64,000 nt of DNA. Origin: BOG-908 sp964242115. GTDB lineage: Bacteria; Pseudomonadota; Alphaproteobacteria; Acetobacterales; Acetobacteraceae. Under the pieces are notes generated by a model that saw only the letters and a list, made by a program, of their open reading frames with translations, ran no database searches and was not told where the DNA came from. Numbering within the stretch: the first letter of the stretch is position 1; the number at the start of each line of letters is the position of its first letter. Positions 44,488 to 54,900 of this stretch are shown piece after piece. The translations under genes were made by a program, and so were the position numbers. The DNA lies in assembly GCA_964242115.1 (NCBI GenBank), contig CAXSZX010000005.1:1-64000 (forward strand). Reading direction: 5' to 3'.

Positions 44488-45690
44488 ATGGTGATGCGAG
44501 TAGTTTCGGCCGTCCGCGACATCAGAAACAAAAGTCTTTTGTTACTTTCTTTCAAAAAAGAAGCGCTTGCCCTGCTTTGCCTCTGCCCCACGCAAGCCGC
44601 CCGCGCGCAGACCGCCCCCACCCTGGCGGTGCCCGCATTGGCTGGCTCGCTGTCTTTTGCTACGCCGCCGCCATCGGTGGACACCGGCATCTTTGGCAAG
44701 TGGTATGTGGACGGCGTGCTCTCGGGTTTAGGTCTGGTGCAGAGCAGCCCAGGCGCCGGCGACCGAAATGCGTTGGCGGACATCAGCAACGGCCAGATCA
44801 TCATGCAGAAGATCGACGGCGTGGTGCAGTTTTACGTGCAGGCCGGCGCCTACGCGATACCCGCGCTTGGGGTGCGCTACGGGCATCTCAGCGACGCGGT
44901 CGACGCCTGGGGTAACTTCTACACCGCACTGCCGCAGGCGTTCCTTAAGATTGCACCGAGTGCGGATTTTTCGATAGAGGCCGGCAAGCTGCCGACGCTG
45001 ATCGGTGCCGAGTACACGTTCGACTTCGAGGATATCAACATCGAGCGCGGGCTGCTGTGGAACCAGACGAACGCGGTCAGCCGCGGCGTGCAGGCGAACT
45101 ACACGCTGGGCGCGGTTGTGCTCAACGTCTCGTTGAACGACGGCTACTACTCGAACCGTTTCACCTGGCTGACAGGCGAGGCTACCTGGACGATCAACAG
45201 TGCAAGCACGCTGGTGCTGGACGGCGGCGGCAACCTGGGGAGGAGTGCGACTTCCAGCGTGGCGACACCGCTATTGCAAAACAACAGCGACATCTTCAAC
45301 CTGGCCTACACTTACACGAAAGCGGCGCTGAGCATCACGCCGAACCTGCAGTACAACCACGTGGCGTCTGATGCCAAGGTCGGAATCTTCGGTGGGGGCG
45401 ACACGTATGGTGCGGGCGTGCTGGCGAACTACAGGTTTACCCCCAGGCTGCAACTGGCTGGCCGGCTGGAATACATCACGTCCGACGGTCGGGCAAACTT
45501 GCTTTACGGTGCGGGCAGCAGCGCGGTTTCGTTCACGCTGACGCCGACGGTAACGTTCGGCCGGCTGTTTGTAAGAGCCGATGCCTCGATTGTGGGGCTG
45601 GTGGGTTCGCACGAGGGTGCGGCGTTCGGACGAAGCGGGGATGCGGGCTCGCAGGTGCGTGGGGTGTTGGAGACGGGGGTCATGTTCTGA
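44488..45690 (+). CDS. Outer-membrane beta-barrel protein (BBP2/OmpL-like)
   Basis: 400 residues from ATG at 44488, with TGGAG six bases upstream. The signal peptide (MVMRVVSAVRDIRN, then KSLLLLSFKKEALALL, then CLCPTQAARAQ) is in its middle encoded by a REP1 right arm (44527-44572), giving the n- and h-regions. The mature protein alternates short hydrophobic strands and Gly/Asp/Ser turns (VDGVLSGLGLVQSSPG; VSLNDGYYSNRFTWLTG; ITPNLQYNHVASDAKVG) and ends in Phe, as expected for an outer-membrane barrel of the BBP2 group. Probably a porin; permeant unknown. Confidence 0.85.
   Translation: MVMRVVSAVRDIRNKSLLLLSFKKEALALLCLCPTQAARAQTAPTLAVPALAGSLSFATPPPSVDTGIFGKWYVDGVLSGLGLVQSSPGAGDRNALADISNGQIIMQKIDGVVQFYVQAGAYAIPALGVRYGHLSDAVDAWGNFYTALPQAFLKIAPSADFSIEAGKLPTLIGAEYTFDFEDINIERGLLWNQTNAVSRGVQANYTLGAVVLNVSLNDGYYSNRFTWLTGEATWTINSASTLVLDGGGNLGRSATSSVATPLLQNNSDIFNLAYTYTKAALSITPNLQYNHVASDAKVGIFGGGDTYGAGVLANYRFTPRLQLAGRLEYITSDGRANLLYGAGSSAVSFTLTPTVTFGRLFVRADASIVGLVGSHEGAAFGRSGDAGSQVRGVLETGVMF
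44527..44572. repeat. REP1 copy 27, right arm, translated
   Basis: Variant arm (AAAAGTCTTTTGTTAC, then TTTCTTTCAAAAAAGAAGCG). Read in frame it gives KSLLLLSFKKEALAL, the core of the signal peptide. Confidence 0.85.
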
Positions 45691-45696
45691 CGCAGT

Positions 45697-45740
45697 GCAA
45701 GCGGTTTTCTTGAATCAAAGAACCAAAAGAGTTTGCTCTC
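45697..45740. repeat. REP1 arm fragment
   Basis: Degenerate left arm (GCAAGCGGTTTTCTTGAATC) seven bases after the barrel-protein stop. Confidence 0.6.
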
Positions 45741-45891
45741 GTTGAGGTCGCCGGGTGATGGGTATCGTTCCTGACGAACATGGTCGGGCGTGGGGAAAGG
45801 TGCCTTTGGTGAGACGTGTGATCAGCTGGCGGGATTGCTGAAGGTCGACCAACGGTCATAGATCCTGCCAGTTGAAGTTGGGCAAGGTAAG

Positions 45892-46016
45892 GCAAGGCCT
45901 GCTTTTTTGAAAAAAAGCAAAAAACTTCTGGTCCGGCTGTCGCGGAACATTCCTTTGAGGGTAGTCCGGGGTACAAGTCTCAGTTCATTTTGGAAAGAAA
46001 GAACCGCTCGCCTTGC
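45892..46016. repeat. REP1 copy 28, two-armed, degenerate right arm
   Basis: CTGC-T6-GA-A7-GCA left arm and typical core (GGCTGTCGCGGAAC); right arm diverged (TTCATTTTGGAAAGAAAG). Confidence 0.8.
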
Positions 46017-46101
46017 CTGTCACCGGTCGGCCTTTTGCCGACTGGTATGAGTGACCTGGCGAGACGGCACGCCTGCCCGCACCGCCGGAACAAGGTAGCC
46101 T

Positions 46102-46188
46102 TGCTGTCTTGGCTTCTCTATCGCCTGTACTCAGGAAGCAAAAGTTTTTGGTTCTTTTTTCAAAAAGAATCGCTTGCCTACTGCTTGC
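46102..46188. repeat. REP1 copy 28c, core plus right arm
   Basis: Partial second copy with core remnant CGCCTGTACTCAGGAAGC and a shortened right arm; its end lies next to the TGA stop of amtB. With copy 28 it forms a tandem like that at 28.7-28.9 kb. Confidence 0.8.
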
Positions 46189-46190
46189 CC

Positions 46191-47693
46191 TCAAGCCGCA
46201 CTCTCTCCGTGCAGCACCGTGTCCAGCCCCTCCATCTCTTCCTCGGCGTTGACCGTCAGGCCGATCGTGTATTTCAGCGCGAACAGCAGCACCAGGCTAA
46301 CGACGCTGCTCCACACCAGCGTCACTGCAACAGCCTTGCATTGGACGACGAACTGCGCGAACGAGCCTGCGGTGCCGCCGATCGTCTCGGACGCGAACAC
46401 GCCGGTCAGCAGTGCGCCGACGATGCCGCCAACGCCGTGTACGCCGAACGTGTCGAGGCTGTCGTCGTAGTTGAAGACGTGTTTCAGGTACGTCGCCGAG
46501 AGATAGCAGACCACACCAGCGGCCACGCCGATGACGATAGCACCGCCGGGCAGCACGTAGCCGGATGCGGGGGTGATCGCCACCAGGCCGGCGACGGCGC
46601 CGGAAATGATGCCGAGCACGCTTGGTTTGCCTTTCAGCACCCACTCGGTAAACATCCAGGCGAGCGCTGCAGCGGCGGTAGCGATCTGTGTGACGGCCAT
46701 TGCCATGCCGGCGCGGCCGGTCGCACCCACTGCGGAACCGGCGTTGAAGCCGAACCAGCCGACCCACAGCAACGAGGCGCCGATGACGGCGTAGGTGAGG
46801 TTGTGCGGCGCCATGTTGTCGTGGCCGTAACCACGGCGGCGGCCCATCACCAGACAGCACATCAGGCCGGCAATGCCGGCGTTGATGTGCACCACGGTGC
46901 CGCCGGCGTAGTCCAACGTGCCGAGCGTGGAGAGCCATCCGGTGGGCGCCCACACCCAGTGGGCGATCAGGCTGTAGGAGAAGATCGACCAGCATACCAT
47001 GAAGATGCACATGGCGGAGAACTTCATGCGTTCGGCGAACGCGCCGGCGATCAACGCCGGGGTGATGATGGCGAACGTCATCTGGAACATCATGTAGACG
47101 GTTTCAGGGATGGCGTACGGCACGGGTGTGATGCCCGGCACGCCGGCGCCGAGGAGGAAGCCGGTATCGTCCTGCTTGCTGAAGTTGTTGGCGATGCCTG
47201 CAAGCATGAAGCGCGACGTGCCGCCGAAAAAGGCTGAGAAGGTGTGGCCGAACAGCGCGCCGGTGGCCGGCCCGCTGGTGAACGCAATGGAGTAGCCGCA
47301 CACCGTCCAGACGATGGTGACGAGGCAGCAGATGGCGAAACTCTGCATGACGGTGGCGAGGATGTTCTTGCGACGGACCATGCCGGCATAGAACAATGCG
47401 AGGCCCGGGATGGTCATCATCAACACGAGCGCGGTGCTGGTCAGCATCCAGGCGGTGTCGCCGTGGTCGTAGGCGGGCGGCTTGGCCGCGGCCGGCGCGG
47501 CGGCCGTTGCGGGCGCAACGTCTGGCGCCGGCGTGGCGGCGGGGGCCTGCGCGGCTTGAGATGGCGGCGCGGAGGCTGCCGCAGGCGGCGTGGCTGGGGA
47601 GGATGCGGGCGCCTGCGCGGCGGCTGCGGCGAACAGCAGCGGCAAAATGACGAGGCAGGCGGCAAGCCGTGCGGTCAGCGTAGACAGTTTCAT
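46191..47693 (-). CDS. amtB: Ammonium transporter
   Basis: 500 residues. A signal peptide (MKLSTLTARLAACLVILPLL, ending AAAAAQ) and an Ala/Pro-rich stretch of about 40 residues precede an 11-helix Amt channel. The twin pore histidines are in LDYAGGTVVHINAGIAG and FGVHGVGGIVGALLTG; the external Phe gate and CSGWA-type loops fit the family. Start ATG at 47693 follows GGGACC. The gene is directly downstream of glnK (11 bases), the standard pair in which GlnK blocks the channel under nitrogen sufficiency. Confidence 0.96.
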   Translation of the reverse strand: MKLSTLTARLAACLVILPLLFAAAAAQAPASSPATPPAAASAPPSQAAQAPAATPAPDVAPATAAAPAAAKPPAYDHGDTAWMLTSTALVLMMTIPGLALFYAGMVRRKNILATVMQSFAICCLVTIVWTVCGYSIAFTSGPATGALFGHTFSAFFGGTSRFMLAGIANNFSKQDDTGFLLGAGVPGITPVPYAIPETVYMMFQMTFAIITPALIAGAFAERMKFSAMCIFMVCWSIFSYSLIAHWVWAPTGWLSTLGTLDYAGGTVVHINAGIAGLMCCLVMGRRRGYGHDNMAPHNLTYAVIGASLLWVGWFGFNAGSAVGATGRAGMAMAVTQIATAAAALAWMFTEWVLKGKPSVLGIISGAVAGLVAITPASGYVLPGGAIVIGVAAGVVCYLSATYLKHVFNYDDSLDTFGVHGVGGIVGALLTGVFASETIGGTAGSFAQFVVQCKAVAVTLVWSSVVSLVLLFALKYTIGLTVNAEEEMEGLDTVLHGESAA

Positions 47694-47704
47694 TCTAGGT
47701 CCCT

Positions 47705-48043
47705 TCACAGCGCGGCTGCGTTCGTCTCGCCGGTGCGGATGCGCACGGCGCGTTCCACGTCCAGCACGAATATCTTGCCATCGCCGATCTTGCCGGTGTG
47801 GCCCACGCGCGCGATCGCCTCGACCACGGCGTCCGCCTGGTCGGATGGGACGACGACTTCCAGCTTCACCTTGGGCAGGAAGCTGACGTGATACTCCGCA
47901 CCGCGGTAGATCTCCGTCTGGCCTTTCTGCCGGCCGAAGCCTTTCACCTCGCTGACGGTAAGGCCCTGCACGCCGAGCGGCGTCAGCGCTTCACGCACGT
48001 CATCCAGCTTGAAGGGTTTGACGATTGCGACAACCATTTTCAT
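47705..48043 (-). CDS. glnK: Nitrogen regulatory protein P-II
   Basis: 112 residues, the full trimeric P-II protein. MKMVVAIVKPFKLDDVREAL at the start, the T-loop with the uridylylation Tyr in GQTEIYRGAEYHV (about residue 51), and the C-terminal GKIGDGKIFVLDVERAVRIR complete both P-II signatures. Start ATG at 48043 follows GGAGAGG. Partner of amtB immediately downstream; assigned glnK rather than glnB because of this linkage. It senses 2-oxoglutarate, ATP/ADP and glutamine. Confidence 0.95.
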   Translation of the reverse strand: MKMVVAIVKPFKLDDVREALTPLGVQGLTVSEVKGFGRQKGQTEIYRGAEYHVSFLPKVKLEVVVPSDQADAVVEAIARVGHTGKIGDGKIFVLDVERAVRIRTGETNAAAL

Positions 48044-48200
48044 CGGCACCTCTCCAGGAACGCTGCACTATCCAATAAACATGCCGTTGCGAAGGTGGCA
48101 AACAGGCCGGGCGGCACGCGGCGTATCTGCCTTGTTTGTGGGCAGGTTCGTCCCAATCGCGGCCTGCTGCTTAGGCAATTGCGCATGCGCCCCGGTAAGA

Positions 48201-48336
48201 GGCAAGACAAGCGGTTCTTTTTTGAAAAAATGAACCAAAAAACTTCTGTTCCCTGGCTGCGCGCTGAGGGAGGATCCGCGACAGCAGGACCAATGGTTTT
48301 TTGCTGCCTTTTTCAAACAAGCAGGCCTTGGCTTTC
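48201..48336. repeat. REP1 copy 29, two-armed, core inverted
   Basis: Lies between glnK and the divergent porin gene, 158 bases upstream of the glnK start. Core GATCCGCGACAGCAGGACC. Right arm CTGC...GCAGG. Confidence 0.87.
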
Positions 48337-48509
48337 TACTGTGGCCGTCTTTTACGCGCGCTTTATGCACCACCACGCGCTCTCGCATGGAAAACTTACG
48401 CGGCGCTGAAATAAGACTGCCGGCGCACGCGAAACGTACAGCCGCCGGACATGTGGGCCGGCGGCGTTCGCGTGTCAGTCAGCGACCGCGCAACGCGGCG
48501 CAAGGAGCC

Positions 48510-50216
48510 ATGGTCTTGACACGCAAGTTTCTCGCTGCGACGGCCGCGATCGTATCCGCGCTCGGGTGCGCGGCTCACGCGCAAACTCCGCCGAACACGG
48601 CTGCCGCGCCGGCTAGCGCCGCGCCGTCCAGTGCGGCCTCGCCGGCGCCGGTGCCGGCACCGGCGGTGGACTGTTCCGTCCATCCGGATCCTTACAAGAA
48701 CTACAACTGTCTGGACGCCTATCTCGGCTCGGACGTCGGCACGCGGCTGCTGAACTACTACGCGCTCGAGTGGGGGCACGCCTCTGCGCCGTCGGATCCG
48801 AACGCGCCGCCGAGCCGCATCGCCGACTGGCCAGCGACGCCGGAGACCACGCCGCCGATGCCGTTCACCGAGTGGCCTTACGGCGGCACCACGTCGATCG
48901 GCGTCTCGCGCCCGGCGTCAGTGGACAGTCCGCTGATGGTGGCCATCGCCGACACGTCAATCGGCAAGTTCCTCAGCGATTGGCACGTGCAGGTGTACGG
49001 CTGGGTCGACCCGGGATTCAACATCAGCACCAACTCGCGCCAGCCGGCCGGCAACGCGCCGATCGCCTACGCTTACACGCCGAACACCGTGCAACTCGAT
49101 CAGGCAGTGCTGTATGTTGAGCGCGTGCCGGACACGGTGCAGACGGACCACATCGACTGGGGGTTCCGAGTTTCCGGGTTGTACGGAGAGAACTACCGGT
49201 ACACGACGGCCTACGGCGTCGCGAGCGAGCAGTTGCTCAAGCACAACAACGTCAACGGCTACGACTTTCCGATGGTCTATGGCGAGGTTTTCATTCCCGG
49301 CTTCTTCCAGGGCGTCAACATCCGCGTCGGCCGTTACATCTCGTTGCCGGACATCGAGGCACAGTTGGCACCGAACAACTACATGTACACCCACTCATTG
49401 ACCTACGCGGTGGACAACTACACCAACACCGGCATCGTGGCGACGACCGCACTGACCAAGAACCTGTTCCTGCAGACCGGCGTGGAAGTGGGTACCGAGG
49501 CGGCGATCTGGCACGTGGGGCAGCGCGAGAAGAACTACGACCCGAGCGCGTTGTATCCGAGCGGCACCTTCCTGAAGGATCCGGGCGCGCAGTTTCCCAC
49601 ATTCACGGTGTGCGTCCGCTACACCTGGAACAAGGGCAACGACAACATCCAGCCTTGCGCTAACGGCATCAACAGCGGGCGCTGGGGTTACAACAACCTG
49701 CAGTGGTATGGCTTCACGTATTACCATAAGTTCAACGACCACTGGCATCTCGACTTCGAGTTCTATGATGAGTTTCAGCGCGGCGTGCCGAACGCCAACA
49801 ACCCGGCGGTGCAAACGATCTACGCCAACGGCGGCACACCGTTCTCGCCGCAGTACACGCCGATCAACGGACCGAACCTGGCGCATTGCTCGGACGTGCA
49901 CGTGCTGCGATGCACCGCTTCGGGCATGGGCGTTACCGGGTACTTGAACTATTCGCCGGACCCGCTCGACAACTTTTCGTTCCGACCAGAATACTATGCC
50001 GACAACCAGGGGCAGCGCACCGGCACGCCGACGGACTACTACGAGTTCTCCCTCGGCTGGCAGCACTGGTTCTCGCCGCAGGTGGAGGTGCGGCCGGAGG
50101 TGGGCTACTACCGATCGGTTGACGGGATTGCGTTCAACGGCAGCCCTTCACGGTTTCAGGCGCCGAACAAGAACTACACCGTGTTTGCCGGCGGCGATAT
50201 CATCCTGCATTTCTGA
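48510..50216 (+). CDS. Outer-membrane beta-barrel protein (BBP2/OmpL-like), large
   Basis: 568 residues. ATG at 48510 with AAGGAGCC upstream. Signal peptide MVLTRKFLAATAAIVSALGC, ending AAHAQ, followed by an Ala/Pro linker of about 30 residues. The barrel has typical strands VQVYGWVDPGFNISTNSRQ, GVNIRVGRYISLPDIEAQL, VEVRPEVGYYRSVDG and the terminal YTVFAGGDIILHF with aromatic end. Four cysteines (SVHPD region, FTVCVRY, QPCANG, CSDVHVLRC) suggest disulfides. Divergent from glnK-amtB, so possibly a nitrogen-linked porin, but this is inference from position. Confidence 0.85.
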   Translation: MVLTRKFLAATAAIVSALGCAAHAQTPPNTAAAPASAAPSSAASPAPVPAPAVDCSVHPDPYKNYNCLDAYLGSDVGTRLLNYYALEWGHASAPSDPNAPPSRIADWPATPETTPPMPFTEWPYGGTTSIGVSRPASVDSPLMVAIADTSIGKFLSDWHVQVYGWVDPGFNISTNSRQPAGNAPIAYAYTPNTVQLDQAVLYVERVPDTVQTDHIDWGFRVSGLYGENYRYTTAYGVASEQLLKHNNVNGYDFPMVYGEVFIPGFFQGVNIRVGRYISLPDIEAQLAPNNYMYTHSLTYAVDNYTNTGIVATTALTKNLFLQTGVEVGTEAAIWHVGQREKNYDPSALYPSGTFLKDPGAQFPTFTVCVRYTWNKGNDNIQPCANGINSGRWGYNNLQWYGFTYYHKFNDHWHLDFEFYDEFQRGVPNANNPAVQTIYANGGTPFSPQYTPINGPNLAHCSDVHVLRCTASGMGVTGYLNYSPDPLDNFSFRPEYYADNQGQRTGTPTDYYEFSLGWQHWFSPQVEVRPEVGYYRSVDGIAFNGSPSRFQAPNKNYTVFAGGDIILHF

Positions 50217-50225
50217 ACGAGTTGG

Positions 50226-50343
50226 CACTTGTTCTTTTTTGAAAAGCGAACCCAGAAGTTTGTCTCTACGGGCGTGCGCGGTGTTTCAGCTTGCGGCGAC
50301 AGCGGAGACAGACTTTTGCTTCTCTTGTCGAAAAAGAAGGCCA
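50226..50343. repeat. REP1 copy 30, two-armed, degenerate, core inverted
   Basis: About 10 bases after the porin stop. Both arms are shortened; core reads GGCGACAGCGGAGAC. Confidence 0.75.
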
Positions 50344-50458
50344 TCGAGCTTCCTTGTAACAGACCGTGAACTTGCTGCCCGCGGGAGTTCTATCTTGCAC
50401 GCCTTTTGCTATGCTGCGTTGCAGGCCTAGAGGCCTAGCTGTGCCTTTGGAGGATCGA

Positions 50459-51751
50459 TTGAGCGACCATAGCGCGGGCGAGCCGCACGAGCAGGTGCCC
50501 CCGCCGGGGCGCCGGCTGCCGACGCCGGTGCAGGGCGTCTCCCTGCTGATCCTGGGTGGCGCGCTGCTGACCGCCTTTTTCGTGCTGCCGGCGCTGGTGG
50601 GCCTTGCAGCGCCTGCGCCAGCCGACGAGCAGCCTGCGGCCGACGGTGCGTTCAAGCCGACCGACCAGCAATGGGCAGGGCTGAAAGTGCGCCAGGTGCA
50701 GGAGTTGGACTACGCGCCGCAAGTGCAGACCGAAGGCCGGATCGCGCTCGACGACGATCTGAGCACGCCGCTGGTTTCGCCGTACTCCGGTCGGATCACC
50801 CGGGTTTTCGCCCGCGCCGGCGACCGGGTCGCCGCCGGCGAGGCGCTGTTTGCCGTGCAGTCCAACGAGTTGGCACAGGCGGAAAACGATCTGGTGAGCG
50901 GGCTGGCGACGCTCAACACGTCGCATGCGCAGTTAGACCTGGCTGTGGCCAACGAGAACCGGCTGCACCAGCTTTATCTCGGCCACGGCGCTGCGTTGAA
51001 GGATTGGCAGCAAAGCCGGGTCGACCTCGCGACCGCGCGTGGCGGGCTGAACAGCGCGCAGATTGCGGTGGCCGCCGTGCGCAACCGACTGGCGATCCTC
51101 GGCGTGAGTCGCAGCGAAGTTGCCGGCATTGCCAGCGCGCCCAACCTGGAACGCGAAATGGCGGATTCCGTGGTGCGCGCGCCGATCGCTGGCACCATCA
51201 CGCAACGGAACATCAGCCCTGGCCAGAACATCGTGGGGTCGGTGGCCAGCCAGGGCACCTCGGCGGCGGCGTTCACCATCGGCAATCTGTCGAAGCTGTG
51301 GATGATCGCCAACGCGCGCGAGGACGATTCGGGGCGCTTTCACGTGGGCGATCCGGCGCGCGTGCACGTGCCTGCCTTTCCGGATCGGAGCTTCGACGCA
51401 AGGCTAACCTACGTGGCACCAGTGATCGACCCCAACACGCATCGCCTGCTGGTGCGTGCCGAGGTGGCCAATCCTGATTACCTGCTGAAACCGGACATGT
51501 TGGCGGTGTTCGAGATTGCGACGGGCGCGCCCTCGCAGATACTCGCGGTGCCGGAGAACGCGGTGGTGTATGAGGGCGCCGACGCGCATGTCTGGGTGGC
51601 GGATCCGACGCACAAGACGCTGGCGTTGCGGCAGGTGACTACCGGCAGCAACGCGGGCGGCCTGGTGGAGATACGTAGCGGGTTGAAGCCGGGCGAGAGC
51701 GTGGTGACGAGCGGCGCGGTGTTCATCGACCGCACGCTTTCGGATAGCTGA
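50459..51751 (+). CDS. RND efflux periplasmic adaptor (membrane fusion protein)
   Basis: 430 residues from a TTG with GGAGG five bases upstream; earlier starts in the frame lack a ribosome site. One hydrophobic helix (about 30-52) anchors it to the inner membrane. The lipoyl-like motif is split around a hairpin: VSPYSGRITRVFARAGDRVAAG and VRAPIAGTITQRNISPGQNI; the beta-barrel and membrane-proximal parts follow. It links the inner-membrane pump with the outer-membrane channel. First gene of an adaptor-pump-channel set, closest to CzcB/CusB-type (heavy-metal) adaptors. Confidence 0.87.
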   Translation: MSDHSAGEPHEQVPPPGRRLPTPVQGVSLLILGGALLTAFFVLPALVGLAAPAPADEQPAADGAFKPTDQQWAGLKVRQVQELDYAPQVQTEGRIALDDDLSTPLVSPYSGRITRVFARAGDRVAAGEALFAVQSNELAQAENDLVSGLATLNTSHAQLDLAVANENRLHQLYLGHGAALKDWQQSRVDLATARGGLNSAQIAVAAVRNRLAILGVSRSEVAGIASAPNLEREMADSVVRAPIAGTITQRNISPGQNIVGSVASQGTSAAAFTIGNLSKLWMIANAREDDSGRFHVGDPARVHVPAFPDRSFDARLTYVAPVIDPNTHRLLVRAEVANPDYLLKPDMLAVFEIATGAPSQILAVPENAVVYEGADAHVWVADPTHKTLALRQVTTGSNAGGLVEIRSGLKPGESVVTSGAVFIDRTLSDS

Positions 51752-51762
51752 GCTGTGAGGAT

Positions 51763-51897
51763 AGCAAGCAAGCACTGCCTTTTTGAAAAAAAGCAGCAAA
51801 AAACTTTTAGTACGGCTGTCGCGGAACTTCCCTCAGCGTGTACTCAAGGGAACAAAAGTTTTTTGGTTCTTTTTTTCAAAAAAGAACCGCTTGCTTT
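51763..51897. repeat. REP1 copy 31, two-armed, inside RND operon
   Basis: Left arm CTGC-CTTTTT-GA-AAAAAA-AGCAG, right arm GTTC/GAAC. Its core is nearly identical to that of copy 33 (GGCTGTCGCGGAACTTCCC), suggesting recent copying. Confidence 0.92.
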
Positions 51898-51912
51898 CTT
51901 TAAGCCGATCGC

Positions 51913-54900
51913 ATGAGCGGCCTGTTCACGTTCGTGCTGCGCCAGCGCGTGCTGATGACGGTGATGTCCCTGTTCGTCTTCGCCGCCGGCGTGGTGAGCT
52001 TCATCAACCTCAACATCGAAGCCTATCCGGACCCGGTGCCGCCGCTGGTGGACATCGTGACACAGAGCAGCGGCCAGAGTGCCGAGGAGATCGAGCGCTA
52101 CATCACCATCCCGATCGAAGTGCAGATGGCGGGCATTCCCAACATCACCGCCATACGCACGATCAGCCTGTTTGGGTTGTCGGACGTGAAGGTGCAGTTT
52201 AGCTACGCCTTCAGCTACGACGCCGCGCAGCAATGGGTGATCAACCGACTCTCGCAGTTGACGCCGTTGCCGAACGGCGCGCAGCCGAGCATCTCGCCGA
52301 CCAGTCCTACGGGTGAGATTTTCCGCTACCGCGTGGTGGGACCGCCCGGTTACTCGGTGATGGATTTGAAGACCATCGAAGACTGGATGCTGGAACGCCG
52401 CTTCAAGGCGGTGCCCGGCGTGATCGACGTGAACGGCTGGGGCGGCAAGACGAAGACGTTCGAGGTGAGCATCGACCAACCGAAACTCGCACATTACGGG
52501 CTGACGATACCGCAGGTGATCTCGGCGCTGAACAACGCCAACGTGAACGTTGGTGGCCAGACGGTCAATTTCGGTGACCAGGCCGCGGTGGTGCGCGGCA
52601 TCGGGCTGATCCACTCGCTCGACGACATACGCAACACCATGGTCTCGCAGAACACCAACAGCCCGGTGCGCATCGGCGACGTGGCCGAGGTGCGCGTGGG
52701 CAACCAGCCGCGGCTGGGCATTGCCGGGCAGGACAACAACGACGACATCATCCAGGGCATCGTGCTGATGCGGCGCGGGGCGGAAAGCCTGCCGACCATC
52801 CACGCGGTGGAAGCGCTGGTGACGAAGATCAACAGCACCGGGATCCTGCCGCCGGGCGTGCACATCGAGCGGATCTACGACCGCTCTGACCTGATCCGGG
52901 TGACGACGCACACGGTGATGCACAACCTGGTCGAAGGCATCCTGCTGATCTTCGTGCTGCAATACGTGTTCCTGGGCAACGTGCGGGCGGCACTGGTGGT
53001 GGCGGCCACCATACCGTTCGCGTTGTCCTTCGCCATCGGGCTGATCCTGTTGCGCGGCGAGTCGGCCAACCTGCTCTCGGTGGGGGCGATCGATTTCGGG
53101 CTGATCGTGGACGCCACCGTCATCATGATGGAGAACATCATACGGCGGTTGTCGCAGGCGCCGTCTCAGCGTTTCCGAAACTCGGTGCTGCACGGCCAGC
53201 GCGGCACTACGCTGTCCGGCAAGCTGGGCGTGATCGCAGGTGCGTCCACCGAGGTTAGCCAGGGCATATTTTTCTCAGCGGCGATCATCATCGCGGCGTT
53301 CGTGCCGCTGTTCACGCTGAGCGGGATCGAGGGCCACATCTTCGGGCCGATGGCGAAGACTTACGCGTTCGCCATCGCCGGCGGGCTGATCGCCACGTTC
53401 ACGGTGACGCCGGCGCTCTCGGCGCTGTTCCTGCCGTCGCGCATGGAAGAACGCGACACCTGGCTGGTGCGGCAGTTGCACCGGGGATACGTGCCGATCA
53501 TGCGCGTGGCACTGGCCAACCGGTTGCTGACGCTGGGCGGCATGGCGGTGCTGCTGGTGGTGTGCGGGCTGTGCACGCGCTCGCTGGGATTGGAGTTTCT
53601 GCCCAAGCTGGAAGAAGGCAACCTGTGGATACGTGCGACGATGCCGACGTCGATCTCGCTGGAGGCGGGTGACGCGCCGGTGAACCGGATGCGGCGGATC
53701 ATCGCGAGCTATCCTGAGACGGTCACGGTCGTCTCGCAGCATGGCCGGCCGGACGACGGCACGGATGCCACGGGTTTTTTCAACGCAGAGTTCTTCGTGC
53801 CGTTGAAGCCGTTCGACACGTGGCCGGCGGGCATGGACAAGGAGCGTCTGGTCGCCGAGATGACGGCTAGGCTGACCGCGGCGTTTCCCGGGGTGGATTT
53901 CAACTTCTCGCAGTACATCGAGGACAACGTCGAGGAGGCGGCGTCCGGAGTGAAGGGCGAGAACTCGGTCAAGCTGTACGGCGGCGACCTTAGCGTTCTG
54001 GAAGCCACCGCAAACAAGATGGCCGACGTGATGCGCACCGTGCCGGGCATCACCGATTTGGCGGTGCTGCGTTCATTGGGGCAGCCGACCGTGCGCATCG
54101 ACGTGGACCGCGTGCGCGCTGCCCGCTACGGGCTGGCGCCGGGCGACATCAACACCACGGTGCAGGCGGCGGTTGGTGGGCAGGCGGCTGGCAACGTGTA
54201 CGAGGAAGGCAGCGACAGGAACTTTCCGATCATCGTGCGGCTCTCGCCGCGCTACCGGCAGAACCTCGACTCGATCCGGCACATCGTGATCAACGCGCCG
54301 AGCCCGACCGGCACGGGCACGATACCGATTCCGCTGGTGGACGTGGCGCGCGTAAGCCTCGCATCGGGTGCGTCGTTCATCTACCGCGAGGGGCAGGAGC
54401 GCTACATTCCGATCAAGTTCTCGGTGCGCGGTCGCGATCTGGGCACCGCGGTGCTGGAAGCGCAGCAGAAAGTAGCGCACGACGTGGTGATACCGGGCGG
54501 CTACCACACTGAATGGGTGGGCGAGTTCGGCAATTTGCAGGAGGCGATCGCGCGGCTGTCGGTAGTGGTGCCGTTGGCGTTCCTGCTGATCTGTCTGTTG
54601 CTGTATGTGAATTTCGGGTCTCTGGTGGACATGCTGCTGGCGGCGAGCGTGATACCCATGGCGCTGGTGGGTGGGCTGCTGATGCTGTTCATCACCGGCA
54701 CGCCGTTCAGCGTGTCCGCGGCGATCGGGTTCGTCGCACTGATGGGCATCGCGGCGATGGACGGCATCATCATCCTCACCTACTACAACCAGCAGGTGGC
54801 CGGCGGGGCCGACCGTTACGCGGCGGTGGCGCGTACCTGCCAGGTGCAGATGCGGCCGGTGGTGATGACCTGCGTGGTGGCGATGGTGGGACTGCTGCCG